This document shows positions 13,133-26,300 of a stretch of 64,000 nucleotides of DNA, in pieces. The number at the start of each line of letters is the position of its first letter. Position 1 is the stretch's first letter. The notes under the pieces are model-generated. The model did not search any database. It saw only the letters and a program-made list of their open reading frames with translations, and was not told the DNA's origin. The DNA is from Anagrus nilaparvatae (Eukaryota > Arthropoda > Insecta > Hymenoptera > Mymaridae), in assembly GCA_022575985.1 (NCBI GenBank), contig JAKSXM010000137.1:10558001-10622000 (forward strand), given 5' to 3'. The translations under genes and the position numbers were made by a program.

Positions 13133-13994
13133 GCATATATATATAATACAAATCACCTTACCCACGAATGATTCCTTTAACGAGGAATACAATTTTCTGA
13201 AAAAATCTGATATACACCTTACATAGTACTTGAAGATTTATTTTTCAAGAATATTATTATCATTCAATTTACCTTAGCTCCCTCAATAATAATATATATG
13301 ATGTCGTTACTTTAAAAAGTTTTATTTTATAATGAAGTCATAGATTTCGAATTTAAATCTGTCGGATGATTGACGATGAAAATTATAATATATATACATC
13401 AAATTTTTTAGTATATGAGTAAAAGTATAAATATTTTTGGTTTTCTTGAAATGAATTTTATTATAAAGCAGAAGCAGTATAAAAAAATATTTTTGAATGT
13501 GATAATTGGGTTTTATTGATCAATAAAAGAACAAATTTTTCAAAAATAAAAAAAAATGTTTTTTATTTTTCTGGACGTTTCAATAGTTTAAATTACTATC
13601 CTTTTCAACAGAATCAACAAAAAGTTATTTTACATTATTTTTAAAAAATTTTTCTAAAAAATATTTCATGTCTTGCTTGAATATTACTTTAAGATTTTTA
13701 AAGTTTGTCATCTTTATCTTATTAAATATTCACCTAACGCATCAAAAGTCATATTATTACTCAAAATATTTTTGGTTCTTCATAATATAAAATAATCACT
13801 GTGTTGGGTAAAATTTTGATTTTTTTGTAAACAAGCATATTTAAAGAGCCCAAATTAAAAAAAAAAAATTATAACTCAAGTAACTACACAACCAACAAGC
13901 ATTGCACTTCAAAGTAAACAAAATTAATTAAATTTTCAAATAATTATTGTTTTTTAAATAATATGAATTTATTTTTTTATTCATTTTTACAATA

Positions 13995-14130
13995 AAATCT
14001 TTTAAAATTCTGCCCCAATGGTCCTTAGGTACTTCTGCACCAAAGATCCTAGGTACTTCCGCACCAAAAGTCCATAGGTACTTCTGCACTAAAGATCTTT
14101 AGGGACTTCTGCACCAAAAATCCCTAGGAT
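13995..14130. repeat. Tandem repeat, ~25-bp unit x4-5
   Basis: Successive units of 24-25 bases close to ggtacttctgcaccaaaga followed by tccta are seen. It is a local minisatellite with no coding sense. Confidence 0.75.
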
Positions 14131-16410
14131 TTCTAATAACTAAAATGTCTTCAAAAGGACTGAAATTTGTCATAGTATCTTGGTATGTACGTAATGTAAC
14201 TAATGATATTCTACAATATATTTATTCTACAGATGGAAATGAAACATTTTTCGTTGTTCTCCTTTATTTTCGATATATTTGAGTGCATCTTTTAAAATGA
14301 CTAACCCTATATCAAAGATGTAACTTTTTGCCACTGATAGAAATAAACATATAATTTCTTACTCAGAATATTTCTAATAGGTATATTTAATAATATTAAT
14401 AGGAACCCATTGTACCTAAAAAATGCCTGAAATATTTTTTAATTCTTAAGCTAACATCTTGGAATATGAATATCTTGGCTTAATATGACACTAAAATAAG
14501 TTTGTTTTTTTTATGCTTTTATATTATTGATAATAATTTAAGGAAGATAAAATACTCTTGTAGTAAATGAATTATTTTACTTTGAATAATATAGATGTAT
14601 TTTAAAAACTTTAATTAAAGCTTATATTAAAAAAAAAAAGTATTAATTTAATAAATTTATTATGAATAATTAATTAAATTTTCGGAAATATATTGTTACA
14701 TCAATAATTAATTAATCAAAATAATATGCTCGTTAAATGAGGCGCAAAATTCTAAAAAATTTATTGGGTTATAAGTAAATTCTGAATATGTAATTATAAC
14801 TAAAATTTATTATAATTTATGAAATAAATATATACATGCCTGTAACAAATAGATTTTCAAAAATATTGCACCCAAAGACATGAAATATTTTCAGTTAAGA
14901 TTTCAGCCCTTAACTCCTTTTTCTGAATCTTGGCCGTGGGTCATAGTAATGTACCATTTAAATTCTTTCAAAAGCGTTCTTTTAATGGAATGGTCATTTT
15001 ATAAGAAAAATATTAAAACTCAAAAATTAAAATATAGTCCAAGAAAAAATTTATTTTTTTAAAATTGTCTGAAGTGTTCATTCATTTTAACCACTCGTGA
15101 CCTAATTTAGGAAAAAGTTTTTGTGCCCCATTTTTGAAAAATAAAACCCTATAAGGACTCTAAATGGGTCTAAGCAGTCACTTTTTTGAAATTTTAAAAA
15201 AACAATGAAATTTCTCATAAAATTAACATAAACACTACTACTAGTGGATTTTTGAAATCTTTGACTTAAAACATTCCAAAATTCCAAGATAGCTAGTCTA
15301 AAAATTGCGCAAACGCAGATGAAAATAATTACAGAATGCAAAAAAAAACAATTAAAAACTTTCATTCGAGGGTTTTGCTGACCACCGACAGCGAATCTGT
15401 CAATAACAATTTGAGCCCTTAATTGACTTCTATTATTATTTTAATATACTCCTTCGCAGTATATTGTTATTATTATCACAGTGACCCAAAGATCCTCTGG
15501 ATAACAAATTCGAGTCTTTTATTTAAATTTTAAAATCAAAAATACCCCTGGATAAAAAATTTAAGACTTTAATATGAATTGCTTAATTAATAACATATAC
15601 GCAAGCGCAGTATTCTTAGACCCTCACCTTAATATTTTTAAATTCTGGTATAAAAAATATACCAGTTCTGCAAATTTTAATCTACTTAATTTCCAATTTT
15701 TTTACGAATTCCGCAAAAAGATGATTCCTATTGTTTAACTTTTAATACATATTATCGTTTTTAGCTGGTTTTTAGCAACCCAAAAAACTCTTAACGTTTT
15801 ATTTCAATGCGTAGTAATTCTTTATACTTTAAGTGTTTGAATTTAGATGTCATATTCTTATTAATTTTATTAATTTTTGAAGTTTGCAAAATAGCCAAAT
15901 TTTCAGCCCCTTTTTCATCAACTTCTGTGTGCATTCAGTAATCCATAAAAATTAAAACTTCAAAATGTTTCAATTAAATTTTAGAAACTTGCCTTATAAT
16001 TACACATTTATAATTTATTCAAACAATTTCAATAAAGCGAATGTTTTGATTAAAATTAATGAAGTGTGTCAAGGTGCACTTTAACTCATCTTTAAATTGC
16101 TTTTTGGTAAAAACTATAAAATTAAGGAAAATAAGTTTTCAGCCTCTGAGAACCTAAATTTTTATTTTTTTAAATTGCGTATTTATTTTTAAATAAAAAT
16201 ATCAAATAGTCAATTGACTAGATGCATTTCAATAAATTTTAACGAACATTAAATTTGAATAATTATCACAAAAAAAATTCCAACTAACTCATTTTATTAA
16301 ATTTAAATCTTGAATAGAATTAAAAACTAATAAAATTATGAATTCTTGTAATTATATTTTTATCGAATTTAACGTTTTATTTAAATTATCTGCGATAAAA
16401 TTTTTTAAAC
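14131..16410. other. Intergenic, nothing recognised
   Basis: AT-rich sequence with two spurious open frames (14880-15062 plus, 15102-15365 minus) that lack splice context, family resemblance or protein-like composition. Confidence 0.5.
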
Positions 16411-16415
16411 AGGTC

Positions 16416-16424
16416 TATATAAAA
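16416..16424 (+). promoter_or_regulatory. TATA box of gene A
   Basis: TATATAAAA lies 41 bases before the start codon of gene A. Transcription would start around 16445, leaving a very short 5' leader. This is inferred from spacing only. Confidence 0.5.
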
Positions 16425-16456
16425 TCGTTAATTTTGTGAGAAAATATGATTTTAAG

Positions 16457-17712
16457 ATGGCATTTATATCAGCAACTATTTTTATTGGCGCTTTGGCCCA
16501 AACAGCATTAGGTAAAAAATATTTATTAATTAAATTTGATATGTATCTTAATAAAATTTGATATTATATTAATTATATTTTTTTTAATTGCCAATAGGTC
16601 AATGTACAGACTTTTAGACTCTATGGAATTATGATATATGATATATATTTATTTATTTGTATAATTATGTAAAATATCATCATAATTTGTTATATTACAC
16701 CTAAATTAAATAAATAATAATAATAATATTTTGGAGTTTGAAATATTAAATATTACTATAACTTCAATTTATTTTTGCAGGTTTTCCACACTATCCATTT
16801 GATTCAAATTATGGGAACTTTCCTAATTATCCTCCAAATGTGAATTATAATCCAGCAGGTTTTTCAAATAATCGCTTTAATCCAAACAATGGATTCAATG
16901 CTGGGTTTCCAAATAATAATGGATACAATCCAGGCTTTCCAAGCAATGGATTTCTAATTCCTGGCTTTCCAAATAATAATGGATTCAATCCAGGCTTTCC
17001 AAACAACGGATTTGATACTGGCTATCAAAATAATGGATTTAACCCAGGTTCTCTAAACATTCCACAATTTAATGATTTTTATAATAACCGATTACCAATG
17101 GAACTGTAAGTTAATATCAATACTTGAATTAAATTTTTTGAAGAAAAAAAATATTTAATATTTACAAAATAAAATAAAAATACTTTAAATCTTTCATAGA
17201 CCAAATTTTCCAAATATGCTAAATCCAGCTAATAATGGAGTAATAGTTGATGAAAAACGAAAAGTTCTTGATATTCTTAAAGATTTAGGTAAGTACTTTA
17301 TAACTTTCGATTTAATTTATTTCAAATTTTCGTAATGATTAGAATTATTTTTAAAAACATTTAATTTAAAATAGAAATTGCTGATATCGAATTAAGTGGA
17401 ATCAATGCTTGGGCATCTGCAAATTCGAATGGACTTGGAAAAATTTCTATATCTGGGAGAGATGTTGCCGGAAATGAATTTAAAATAGAATTAATTGATG
17501 ATGAAATTAAAAATAATTATCTTTATGGTAGAATAAATAATTATAATTTTGATGAAGATACATGGGCAGAACATCGATACAAATTAAACTTAAAGGAAAA
17601 TAATGCAAAACCCGTTCTTATTCAAAACACTGAAGATTCTGAGGAGTTTCAGACAAATGAAAATGAAGAAAATTATGTAGATGATAATAATGATAACATG
17701 AAAGTTGAATAA
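16457..17712 (+). CDS. Gene A: secreted Asn/Gly/Pro/Phe-rich protein with one novel domain
   Basis: Exons 16457-16511, 16781-17105, 17200-17288 and 17375-17712 join in phase into 268 residues. Exon 1 is a signal peptide (MAFISATIFIGALAQTAL). Exon 2 is low complexity, with repeats such as GFPNNNGFNPGFPNNGF. Exon 3 ends in the helical DEKRKVLDILKDL. Exon 4 encodes the family domain, with landmarks SGINAW, NGLGKISISGRD, FKIELIDDEI, LYGRINNYNF and YKLNLK, then an acidic Asn/Glu/Asp tail. The domain has no cysteine. An ATG at 16446 is out of frame, so 16457 is the start. A polyadenylation signal AATAAA is at 17786. It is the smallest of three tandem paralogues (with 23337 and 37401) and probably nearest the ancestral single-domain form. 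I recognise no named family. Secretion is strongly suggested and the function is unknown. Confidence 0.86.
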
Positions 17713-17785
17713 TTTAAGCAGCCAAAATTTGAAAATATACCAATATATTTTTATTCATTTTTATATTAATTATCCTTGTATTTAA

Positions 17786-17791
17786 AATAAA
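17786..17791 (+). terminator. Polyadenylation signal of gene A
   Basis: AATAAA lies 74 bases after the stop codon of gene A. Confidence 0.5.
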
Positions 17792-18574
17792 TGTTTAATT
17801 TATTAAAATATTATAGAATATAATTAATTTTATATTTACATAATTTATTTGTATTGTATTTATATCAATGTAATAAAATTAATATTTAGATTAATTTAAA
17901 TTTTTATTTTGTTAATGATAAGGCTTTTTTTATTGCACAAAAGATATATGATGCTTGTAACTTCTACAAGCTGTCTCTTCTACTTCGGTTAAATTTCTAT
18001 TATGTAAACTTTTTTCCTCAAGAAAAAAAAAAATCCGTGGTATACGCTTATCTGAAAACTCCAGATAAAAAAATTTGATATTTTTTAAATTACTATTTTT
18101 TCAAATCTTTGAATATCCCACCAAGTCACGTGACTAAATGAAAATTTGGATTCCTCGGAAAATTTTACACAGGCACGTAACTTTTGGTAAGCTTTGAACG
18201 ATTTGTGTAAAAGTAGCAAATTTTGAAAAACAATAATAATAAAATCTCAATTCCGTCGTTTGAATTCGCGTTAACTCGTCAATACCGATTCGTTACCAGA
18301 AATTAGCCTCATATTCAGGGTAATAATTTTTTACATTAGAAAAAAACTACAATAACGCTGTGAATACCTAGTTTTAAAGTTAAAAGTCATAAATTTACAT
18401 TTTTAAATAAAAATTCATTTTGATAGTATAAAGTTTTCAAACTTAGTAACTTTCTTGAAGAAGGAAAATCTTTTCCCGAATTGTGAACCTAAAGCAACAA
18501 GGAAAAAACTGAACTCAAAATTATTAGGAAGAAAATTCATGAATTTAAAAATAGCGATACCTCTATAAAATTTC

Positions 18575-18785
18575 TATGAGTCCTTTCTATCAAGATATAG
18601 TACCTGGAGATAGTGCCGAAGAGTGAGGAATGGCTCCAAAAATGTATATTAAAAAATTTTCCTTAGTGTCTCTTGTTATCTAAGTTTCCTCAATCATTGA
18701 CATACTTATTTAGATACCTCTCCCACTCTTTTGCACTATCTACAGGTACTATACATTTAGATGCTAGAAAGAGTAAAATGTTAAA
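18575..18785. mobile_element. Small inverted-repeat element (MITE-like)
   Basis: Left tatagtacctggagatagtgc near 18596 pairs with an inverted copy ending near 18753, and weaker pairing extends outward (tcctttctatcaag). About 200 bp, non-coding. Confidence 0.55.
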
Positions 18786-18867
18786 TAAAAAGAGAGGGAC
18801 GGACAAAAATATTGACTTCATTTTAATACAACTATTTTAATACGGGCTGAAATAGAATTGCTCTCTT

Positions 18868-19680
18868 TCCAGGTTACTCCAGTCAAAATACGGGGGGGGG
18901 TTGTATTTTTACTGGCGAACATGAGATTTGCTTTACTATATGTTTTTTGGGTCGCTGAACACGAAAATCGGGGTCATTTCGTAAAGAAATGGGGGCTTCA
19001 CCCCTAAATTTGCAAAAAAACTACCCCAAAATGGGGTGGTTTTTACATAGTTGCACTCATATTTGCATCATATGGGTTTTTTGGGTCGCTGATCAAAAAT
19101 TTCGACTTCTTTTTCATAAATAATTAAAATTTCACCCCTAAATTGGCTAAAATTACCCCCGAAAAGGGGGTGATTTTGCTATTTTCGCACTTTGAGCAAC
19201 CAGGATATGTCTGTATAGATTTTTTGAGTCGCTGATTACGAATTTCGACTTATTTTTCATAAACAATTAAAATTTCACCCCTTAAAGGTCTAAAATACCC
19301 CCTAAAAGAGGGTGCTTTTGCTATTTGGGCACTTTGAGCAACCAAGACATGTCCATATATAGATTTCTCAGGTCGCTAATTAAGAATTTCAACTTATTTT
19401 TCATAAATATTCAATATTTCACCCTTACAATAGCTAAAACTACCCCTAATAAGGGTGTTTTTGCTATTTGCTCACTTTGAGCATCCAGGATATGTCCATA
19501 TAGGTTTTTTGGGTCGCTAATCAAGAATTTTGACTTATTTTTCATAAATATTCAATATTTCACCCTTAAATTAGCTAAAAATACCCCTTTAAAAGGGTGT
19601 TTTTGCTATTTTCGCACTTTGTGCATCCAGGATATGTATATATAGGTTTTGTGAATCTTTAATCAAGAATTTGTGAGTGC
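18868..19680 (+). repeat. ~140-bp satellite array, about five units
   Basis: Units begin with gggtcgctgatcaagaattt-like sequence at about 18949, 19082, 19227, 19370, 19510 and (degenerate) 19650. Each also carries ttcataaataattaaaattt, a caccc/gggtg inverted pair and gcactttgagca. The array starts with a GC-richer lead (ccagtcaaaatacgggg). A related copy in the opposite orientation lies at 46830-47157. The array runs straight into a foldback arm. Confidence 0.8.
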
Positions 19681-20757
19681 CATTTGGCAAATTACTTTAG
19701 AACTTACTTTATTTTGTCAATGTATTAGGGTAGTTTATGGCCTAAAAAAATAATTTTTGCATATAAAAAGTTTCTTTTTTGTAAATATTCGAATAGCCAG
19801 GAAAAAATTCGACAATAAAAAAAAAAAAAATTTTTATTTTAGACCGAAAAATAAGCGAGTTATCGTTATTTCAAGTTAGAATACTGTATAATGACCCTAA
19901 AACTGGGATTTTTGGAATATTTTTTTAAAAATCTTAAAATGACGATAACTTGCTTATTTTTCAGTCAAAAATAAAAATTTTTTTTTTAAAATCAGCTCAT
20001 TTTTCCCTAACTATTCGAATATTGAAGAAGAAAAATTTTTTGATTGACCCCTTAACCAATTATTGGCCAATGTTGGTCCAATTATCACACATTTTCAGAG
20101 TCTTATATCTACAAACAGAAGCCAATACCATCGCCCAAATTTTTAGGGAATTTTTTTTAATATCAAAAGAAGCTTTCCTGAAATTTTCAGCTCTTAAAGT
20201 GCACAGAGAAAAATTTTGTAGACGATTAAAGTTGTTAAAAAATAGATATTTTCTGAAACAGCAAACTTTCAATTGCTTATATCTCCGGTCCCTGATAAGC
20301 TTTTTTAACGTTTAAGGTCTCATTTGAAAGGTCTTTACTAGACGCTTTTAATGAAACCAACCGGAATTCTTTAGCTAATGATGCTGAGTCACAATTTAAG
20401 TTCAAAAATCAGCATTTTTCGATAAAATGAATCTTACGTTAATCAATGCCAGTAAAAATCAACTCCATGAAACTTTTCGAAAATTTTTTTGGTAAAAGTT
20501 GAAAGTTCAAGGAAAAAAATGAAACCATTCGGATGTTTTTTGGACTAATCCTTGAAGCCCAGTAAATTTTTGAAAATTGGCTAAAAACAGCTATTTTTGG
20601 ACCTTTTAGAGCTTGTATCTCGGCAACCCGTCCTGCAAAATGGCTGAAATTTTGGCTGGCTGAGTTTTTTATTACTTCAAACCATCCCTGAAAATTTGAG
20701 CTCGATCGGTGTCATGGGTGCGCACACTTTTGTATGAAAAGTAATGGATATGCCCAT
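19681..20757 (+). mobile_element. Solo arm of the foldback element
   Basis: This matches the right half of the 1012-3115 element from its centre (ggcaaattactttagaactt) to its tip (gtaatggatatgcccatat), with only scattered differences. It therefore represents half of the palindrome. It is fused on the left to the 140-bp satellite and on the right to sequence shared with 12084-12190. The open frames here mirror those at 2297-2662 and are not genes. Confidence 0.85.
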
Positions 20758-20870
20758 ATATAAATAAATAAAATACTTTTAAAAGGCTTTGAAAAATCTG
20801 GGATTAAGGACTTAGGATAATACAGGTTTATGGACTTAAAATAATATCGATTTAGGGACTTGGTAACATA
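20758..20870. repeat. Segment shared with the composite repeat at 12.1 kb
   Basis: From the taaataaataaaatactttt stretch through the first minisatellite units, this is nearly identical to 12090-12200. It shows that foldback arm, linker and minisatellite travel together. Confidence 0.7.
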
Positions 20871-22095
20871 TCGGTTTCTTTAATTAATTTTCTATACATA
20901 AATACATAACGCTGTAACCTTGCAATTCAACCTATATACTTCCGTCTGATTTATTTTTTTCATAAATGTGTTATAATTTAAGCCTCGTAACCTCAAATTT
21001 TTACCACTAATTTTCTAACCGCTATACTTAATAAACCAAATGCTTATTTTGGTCCCAAAAGACCAATTTTTAAGTTGCTGTTAAAATTATTATTTTCAAT
21101 AAAAGTAGGTCTTAAAAATTTTATATTAGCTTCAAGTTTTTAAAAATGTATATTTTTTCAGATGCGATAATTTAAAGCCCCAACTTGAACTCCAATTCAA
21201 AGCTTTTTAAAAAAAGTCAATTTTTACCATTATTTTTGTTAATAAGCGAATAAAAGTATTCAATAATAAAGAAATATAAGATTGAGCTTATACAAAATTT
21301 CTATAACCTATAAAACCTATCTTTATCAAATTTTGTAATTTTAAAAGTAATTTAAAAATTGGTCATTTTGGACCAAAAAAGATCAAAATTATTGATGAAA
21401 AATTGGGATTTAAAAGGGCTTGAAAGGTAACTCTACACACAAAATATTAGACCTTGGGTGTTTTTTTAAACTTACAGAGTAACACATTAAAATATGCAAC
21501 TGGTGGTTCTATGACCAGAAAACTGATAGGCATGAACATGGTACATTTTGGTAAATTCTGGTACATTTTTTCAACATAATTAACCGTTCTATAACTATAT
21601 GGTGTAATTCCATGTTACAAATGTGGTGCACCCCCCTTGTTAGAAACTTTCGGCTAGAGAGCTTAAAAATAAATAAGAATTTCAACATTCCTGAGGTTTG
21701 TGTAATAAAATCAAGCCCATATATTTTTGATGAAATTTATTTTTATTGATTTTTAAAAAAATCTGCGAATTACAAATCACGACCAAAAAAAACTCGTTTC
21801 TAAAACTTTTCCATTATATTAGACTATTAGGTACACGTCGGATACAAAACACAAAAACCAAATTTATAAATTATGAAAACTAATCCTAAATCTTAACTTT
21901 TTACAAAAAGCTAAAATTTATCAGGTATACTAGAAAATTATTTTTTAATTTATATTTAGGAAAATCGCAAATGGTATCAAATTTTCATATAGGCGTGTAC
22001 TTCTTGATTTGCGACAATTAAAACTCAACATAACTTCACAAATCGCAAGAATATATGGGATTCATTTAAAAAAAAAGACCTAGTTATTTTTGGTT
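20871..22095. other. Intergenic AT-rich, nothing recognised
   Basis: No gene, RNA or clear element ends. Short phrases such as ttggtcattttgg recur near 21360 and in the inverted-repeat element at 43.2-43.8 kb. Confidence 0.4.
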
Positions 22096-22395
22096 ACCAA
22101 CTCAACAAATTCTAAAAATAGAAAAATAAATTTATTTAAGGGTCATAAAATTTAATTGTTTTATTTTTGTTGTTATCTGTCACATGATTAAATTGTAATG
22201 AATTTATCAGTTTACCTAATTATTTGTTGTTACCAACTCAACAAATTCTGAAAATAGAATAAAAAAGCGATCGAAAAACTCTAAAGTTTACAACTGGATA
22301 TAACCAAGTAAATTTATTTAAGGGTCATAAAATTTAATTGTTTTCTTTTTGTTTTTATTTGTAACAGGATTAATTGTATAATTAATTTATCAGTA
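22096..22395. repeat. Imperfect direct duplication
   Basis: The segment starting accaactcaacaaattct near 22098 recurs near 22233 with a ~50-base insertion, and both copies continue into aagggtcataaaatttaatt and end near atttatcag. Confidence 0.65.
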
Positions 22396-23229
22396 TGGCC
22401 TTGGTTTGATTGATAATTTTAATTGATAAAATAATAATTTAGTAACCAAAAAATAATAATTTGAAAATGTTTAATTATATCATTAAATTTTTTTTTCTTT
22501 ATAACTTATATTTTTTTAATTTATATTTTTTCCTCCACACAAAAAAAAATTATTAAATATCTTAACAAAAGAAGTAATAATTTTAAGGTCTCTATTCTAA
22601 AAGGAGTTTATAGGTAGATTAAAGGAAATAATAAAAATTAATGAATTAAAATATATTTAGTTCTTTAATTTTCAAATTCCGAAGTTTTTATCTTTTACTT
22701 TATTTCAATACTTTTATTTTAATAATTTTGTTAATTTTAGCTATTTAGGGCCAGTGCGAGCAAAAAAGAAGTTAGTTAATAACCAGCACCTAAATTTTTA
22801 TCATTTAAGACTAAAAACTTAACAAAATAGTCATTTTCAACTAAACCTTCAAAAAATTGAAAAATTAAAAACAAGCAGTCTTAGACCTTTTTCACGAAGA
22901 AAATGTGTCTCTCTGTTATCAATAAAATGTTCATTTAAAAAAAAATTCATATTTTTTAGTTAAAATTTTACACAAAAAAAAATTACCTACCAGCATTAAA
23001 AATATATTAAAATTTATCTTAAGGCTAAGCCTTTATTTATTTTAGAAATAAAAATTAGCTTAGAAAGTTGATTTAAATAGTAAATAAATTATTTGTTTAA
23101 TTATTATGAACATAAAATTCCAAGAATTAATGTTGGAGGAGGAAGTTATAACAATTTATTTATAACACAATAGTAAATAAATTATTTACTTTATTATTTT
23201 ATAAAGCATTTTTTATTAATTAATTTGCT

Positions 23230-23238
23230 TATAAAATA
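23230..23238 (+). promoter_or_regulatory. Possible TATA box of gene B
   Basis: TATAAAATA lies 107 bases before the gene B start codon. In such AT-rich DNA the match alone is weak. Confidence 0.25.
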
Positions 23239-23336
23239 AATTTTCTTAGAGAATTAGTTAGAAGTAAGTTAAAGCCCAATTGAAGAGGTTAATTTAAAAA
23301 TTTCATTTTATTAAAATTTTAAAATAAAAGATCAAG

Positions 23337-26300
23337 ATGAGATCGAAATTATGTTTAGTTTTTACAATTATTTCCTTTGGAGCCACAATTTCGCTAACTT
23401 CAGGTATTATTTACAGAATTTTTTTTAAATTTTGACTATATACAATGTTCAAACTGAAAATAAATAGTTTTAGAAATAAAAGTTTCAGAGAAAAAATATT
23501 TATGACAGGGGTCAAATTCCAATTATTCATTTTTCACGATTCGCTAATATTTTGATATATTTTTAGTGAAAAATGAATGAATCGTGAATCGTGAATGACG
23601 ACAGTTCGAATTAAATTTTTATATAAAAGAAAACAATACTTAATATTTTTATCAACCAAAAATATTTAATTTTCTTATTAAAATAGATTTAACTTCGATG
23701 ATTTTAATATTTATATCATATTTGATTAAAAAAAATAATTCTTATTTGCATTTGTACCTTATTTTAAAATTACGTCTTCAATCGCGAATTACGTTAATTC
23801 ATTTTCAAAATATAACCAAATATTAGTGAATCATGAAAAATAAATGATATACAACCTTAAAAATCCTTCTGAAAAAACTAATTAGTGACCAAAAGTACAC
23901 AGAGTCTATTGAAGTAGATTCATTTTTCTCCATTAAAAATTTTTGATTCACTTAAAATTAATGGTTCTTTGACTAACTATAATTATACTATTAATGGTTA
24001 TTTCGGCTTTTAAAACCCTCAAATAAATGTCCAATAAAAAGTAGGCTAGACCCACCAGTAAATGAAAAATAAAAATTTTATAGAAAGTGTTAATTCTAAA
24101 TTGTATATAAATTATATGAAATAAATAATACCGAAATTCGAATTTTTATTCAATTTGACGGTAGTGAAATTGGTTCACTACCAAACAAATTTACATCCTC
24201 TTTGTAACTATTTGGCCTGAGCCAAAAAAGGGTACAAAAAGGATTCTTAATCGTAATTGTGACATACAAATGTCAAAAGTGTAAAGTTAATTCTCTTATG
24301 ATCAGCTTAGTTTCTATAAATGATTACTCATAGGGCAATTGAGAAAATAAAATTATTTGGACCAGAAAAGTTTATAACAAAAGTTAAAATTTTATTAAAT
24401 CAAAAATTTTGTTTAAAATATTCAAAAATTTAATTATAACTGAAATATTTATTTTTATGCATTTTATTTAATTTATAGGCATGGCTCGTCATCAATATTA
24501 TCCTAATTTTGGACCTCCATTTTACCAAAATTCTTTGAGTCAACAGATTCCACCACCTGATTCGTGAGTATATTAATATTATTTCTTTTTGGTTATTTTT
24601 TTCTAAGATTTATTTATTCAATGTCACATGCCTCGATTATTAGCGACTACATTAAATATTATAAAAGTATAAATTTAACATTGATATAAATGTAAAGTAG
24701 AAAATAGAAAATACAAAAAAGAAAACAAGAAGCATAAAAATAAAAAATTATAAATATTATTTATTAAACTTCTTTTTGGTAAAATAAAACATGATTCCAT
24801 TTAAACCTTGTTCAGCAAAAACCTTTAATATTCTGTGGCTTCGCAGTATTTCATAACATTTTTGCATATCCATGCAAACCATCATTAGATGCATATTATT
24901 ATTAAATGGATTAGATATTGCAGTATTAATGTTAAGTAGACTATTCATTGGTAGAGTGTTAATTTTTGAAACCATTATTTTAGAAGATAAAATTAAATCT
25001 TGTATCATCTATTCTTTTAAATATTTTACGAAGATCATAAGTTAGAGCAAATTGTCTGAAATTTTTAATGTTTTTATCCTTTTTTCCTGACCTAAAAATT
25101 AGAAACACAGTTACTTTTAGTCATTTGTCTGGAAATGTTTTCTCAAATGTAGTTTAATTCTACAAAAATTAATGTAAAATAATAAATCAAATTTAATTAT
25201 ACGTATCAAGAAAATATTTTAAGGCTGATGTCAGAGTTTGAATAAATAGTATATTTACGGCTCGTGTCCAGAAAAGTAAAGAACGGCCCAAATTGCACGT
25301 AAATTATCTTCCAAGGCGAAGCCAAGGATGGTAAACTGCGATTTGGGGCATTCATTATTTATGGCTAAAGGTCGTATAAAATTTTTCTGCGGCAGTAGCA
25401 AGAAATTTCGAATTCCTGGGCCGCGGAACGGCCAGGAAATCGTACTTTCGTGGCTACTGTTCAGAAAAATATTTGAATATTACTATGAATATAATTTTAT
25501 AAATATTTTCATATATTCATAAAAGGCTATTTAATTTATATGCATTTTATTTATATTATAATTAATACCGATTGAGTTATTGCTTTATTTACCCATTTTT
25601 TATTAAAATTATGGAAAAAAATTTAAACCGACCAAGATTGAGCTTAACTAATTATAAAACATAATATGTATATTTTTATCGATATATCGATTTATAAAAA
25701 TTATTCATTTAAATACTAAGTGAAAAAATGCTCAAAAAATAATAATGAAATTGTTTTCAGTTGGCAAGATTTTCAAAAAAACTTGATGAATCAAATATCA
25801 ATTGGTGTTAACAAAGCATCCGAAACTTTTGAGACAGAAAGTTATATTTTTAATGACAAACAACAAATTGTTGATTTTTTAAAAGCTTTGAGTAAGTATT
25901 CATAATGAAATTAATATCAGTATAAACATCGAAAATTAATAAAACATTTTATTATTTAGATATTATAGAAATAAGTTTAACTGGTATTGATTCTGTGGCA
26001 TTTTCAAGTTCAAATAACCTTGGAAAGTTATATATAAACGGAACTGCTGTTAATGGAATAAAATTTGAAATACTAATTATTGACGATAAAATAATTGATG
26101 ATTTTGTTTTTGGCACTGTTCAAGTACTTGATATTACTGACAATATATTGACAAATTATCAATACAAATATAATATCAAAATAACAGATTCAAAACCCAT
26201 TCTTGTAAATTCCGATAGAAAACAAGATAAACAAGCAGTGATAATTCTTTTACAGCAATTAAGTAAGTATATAGGTTGTATTATGGTTTGATATAGTTGG

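Noticed and set aside
13995..14130. CRISPR-like array of ~25-bp units
   Set aside because: Units are contiguous and diverged, without unique spacers, in eukaryotic DNA; it is a minisatellite.
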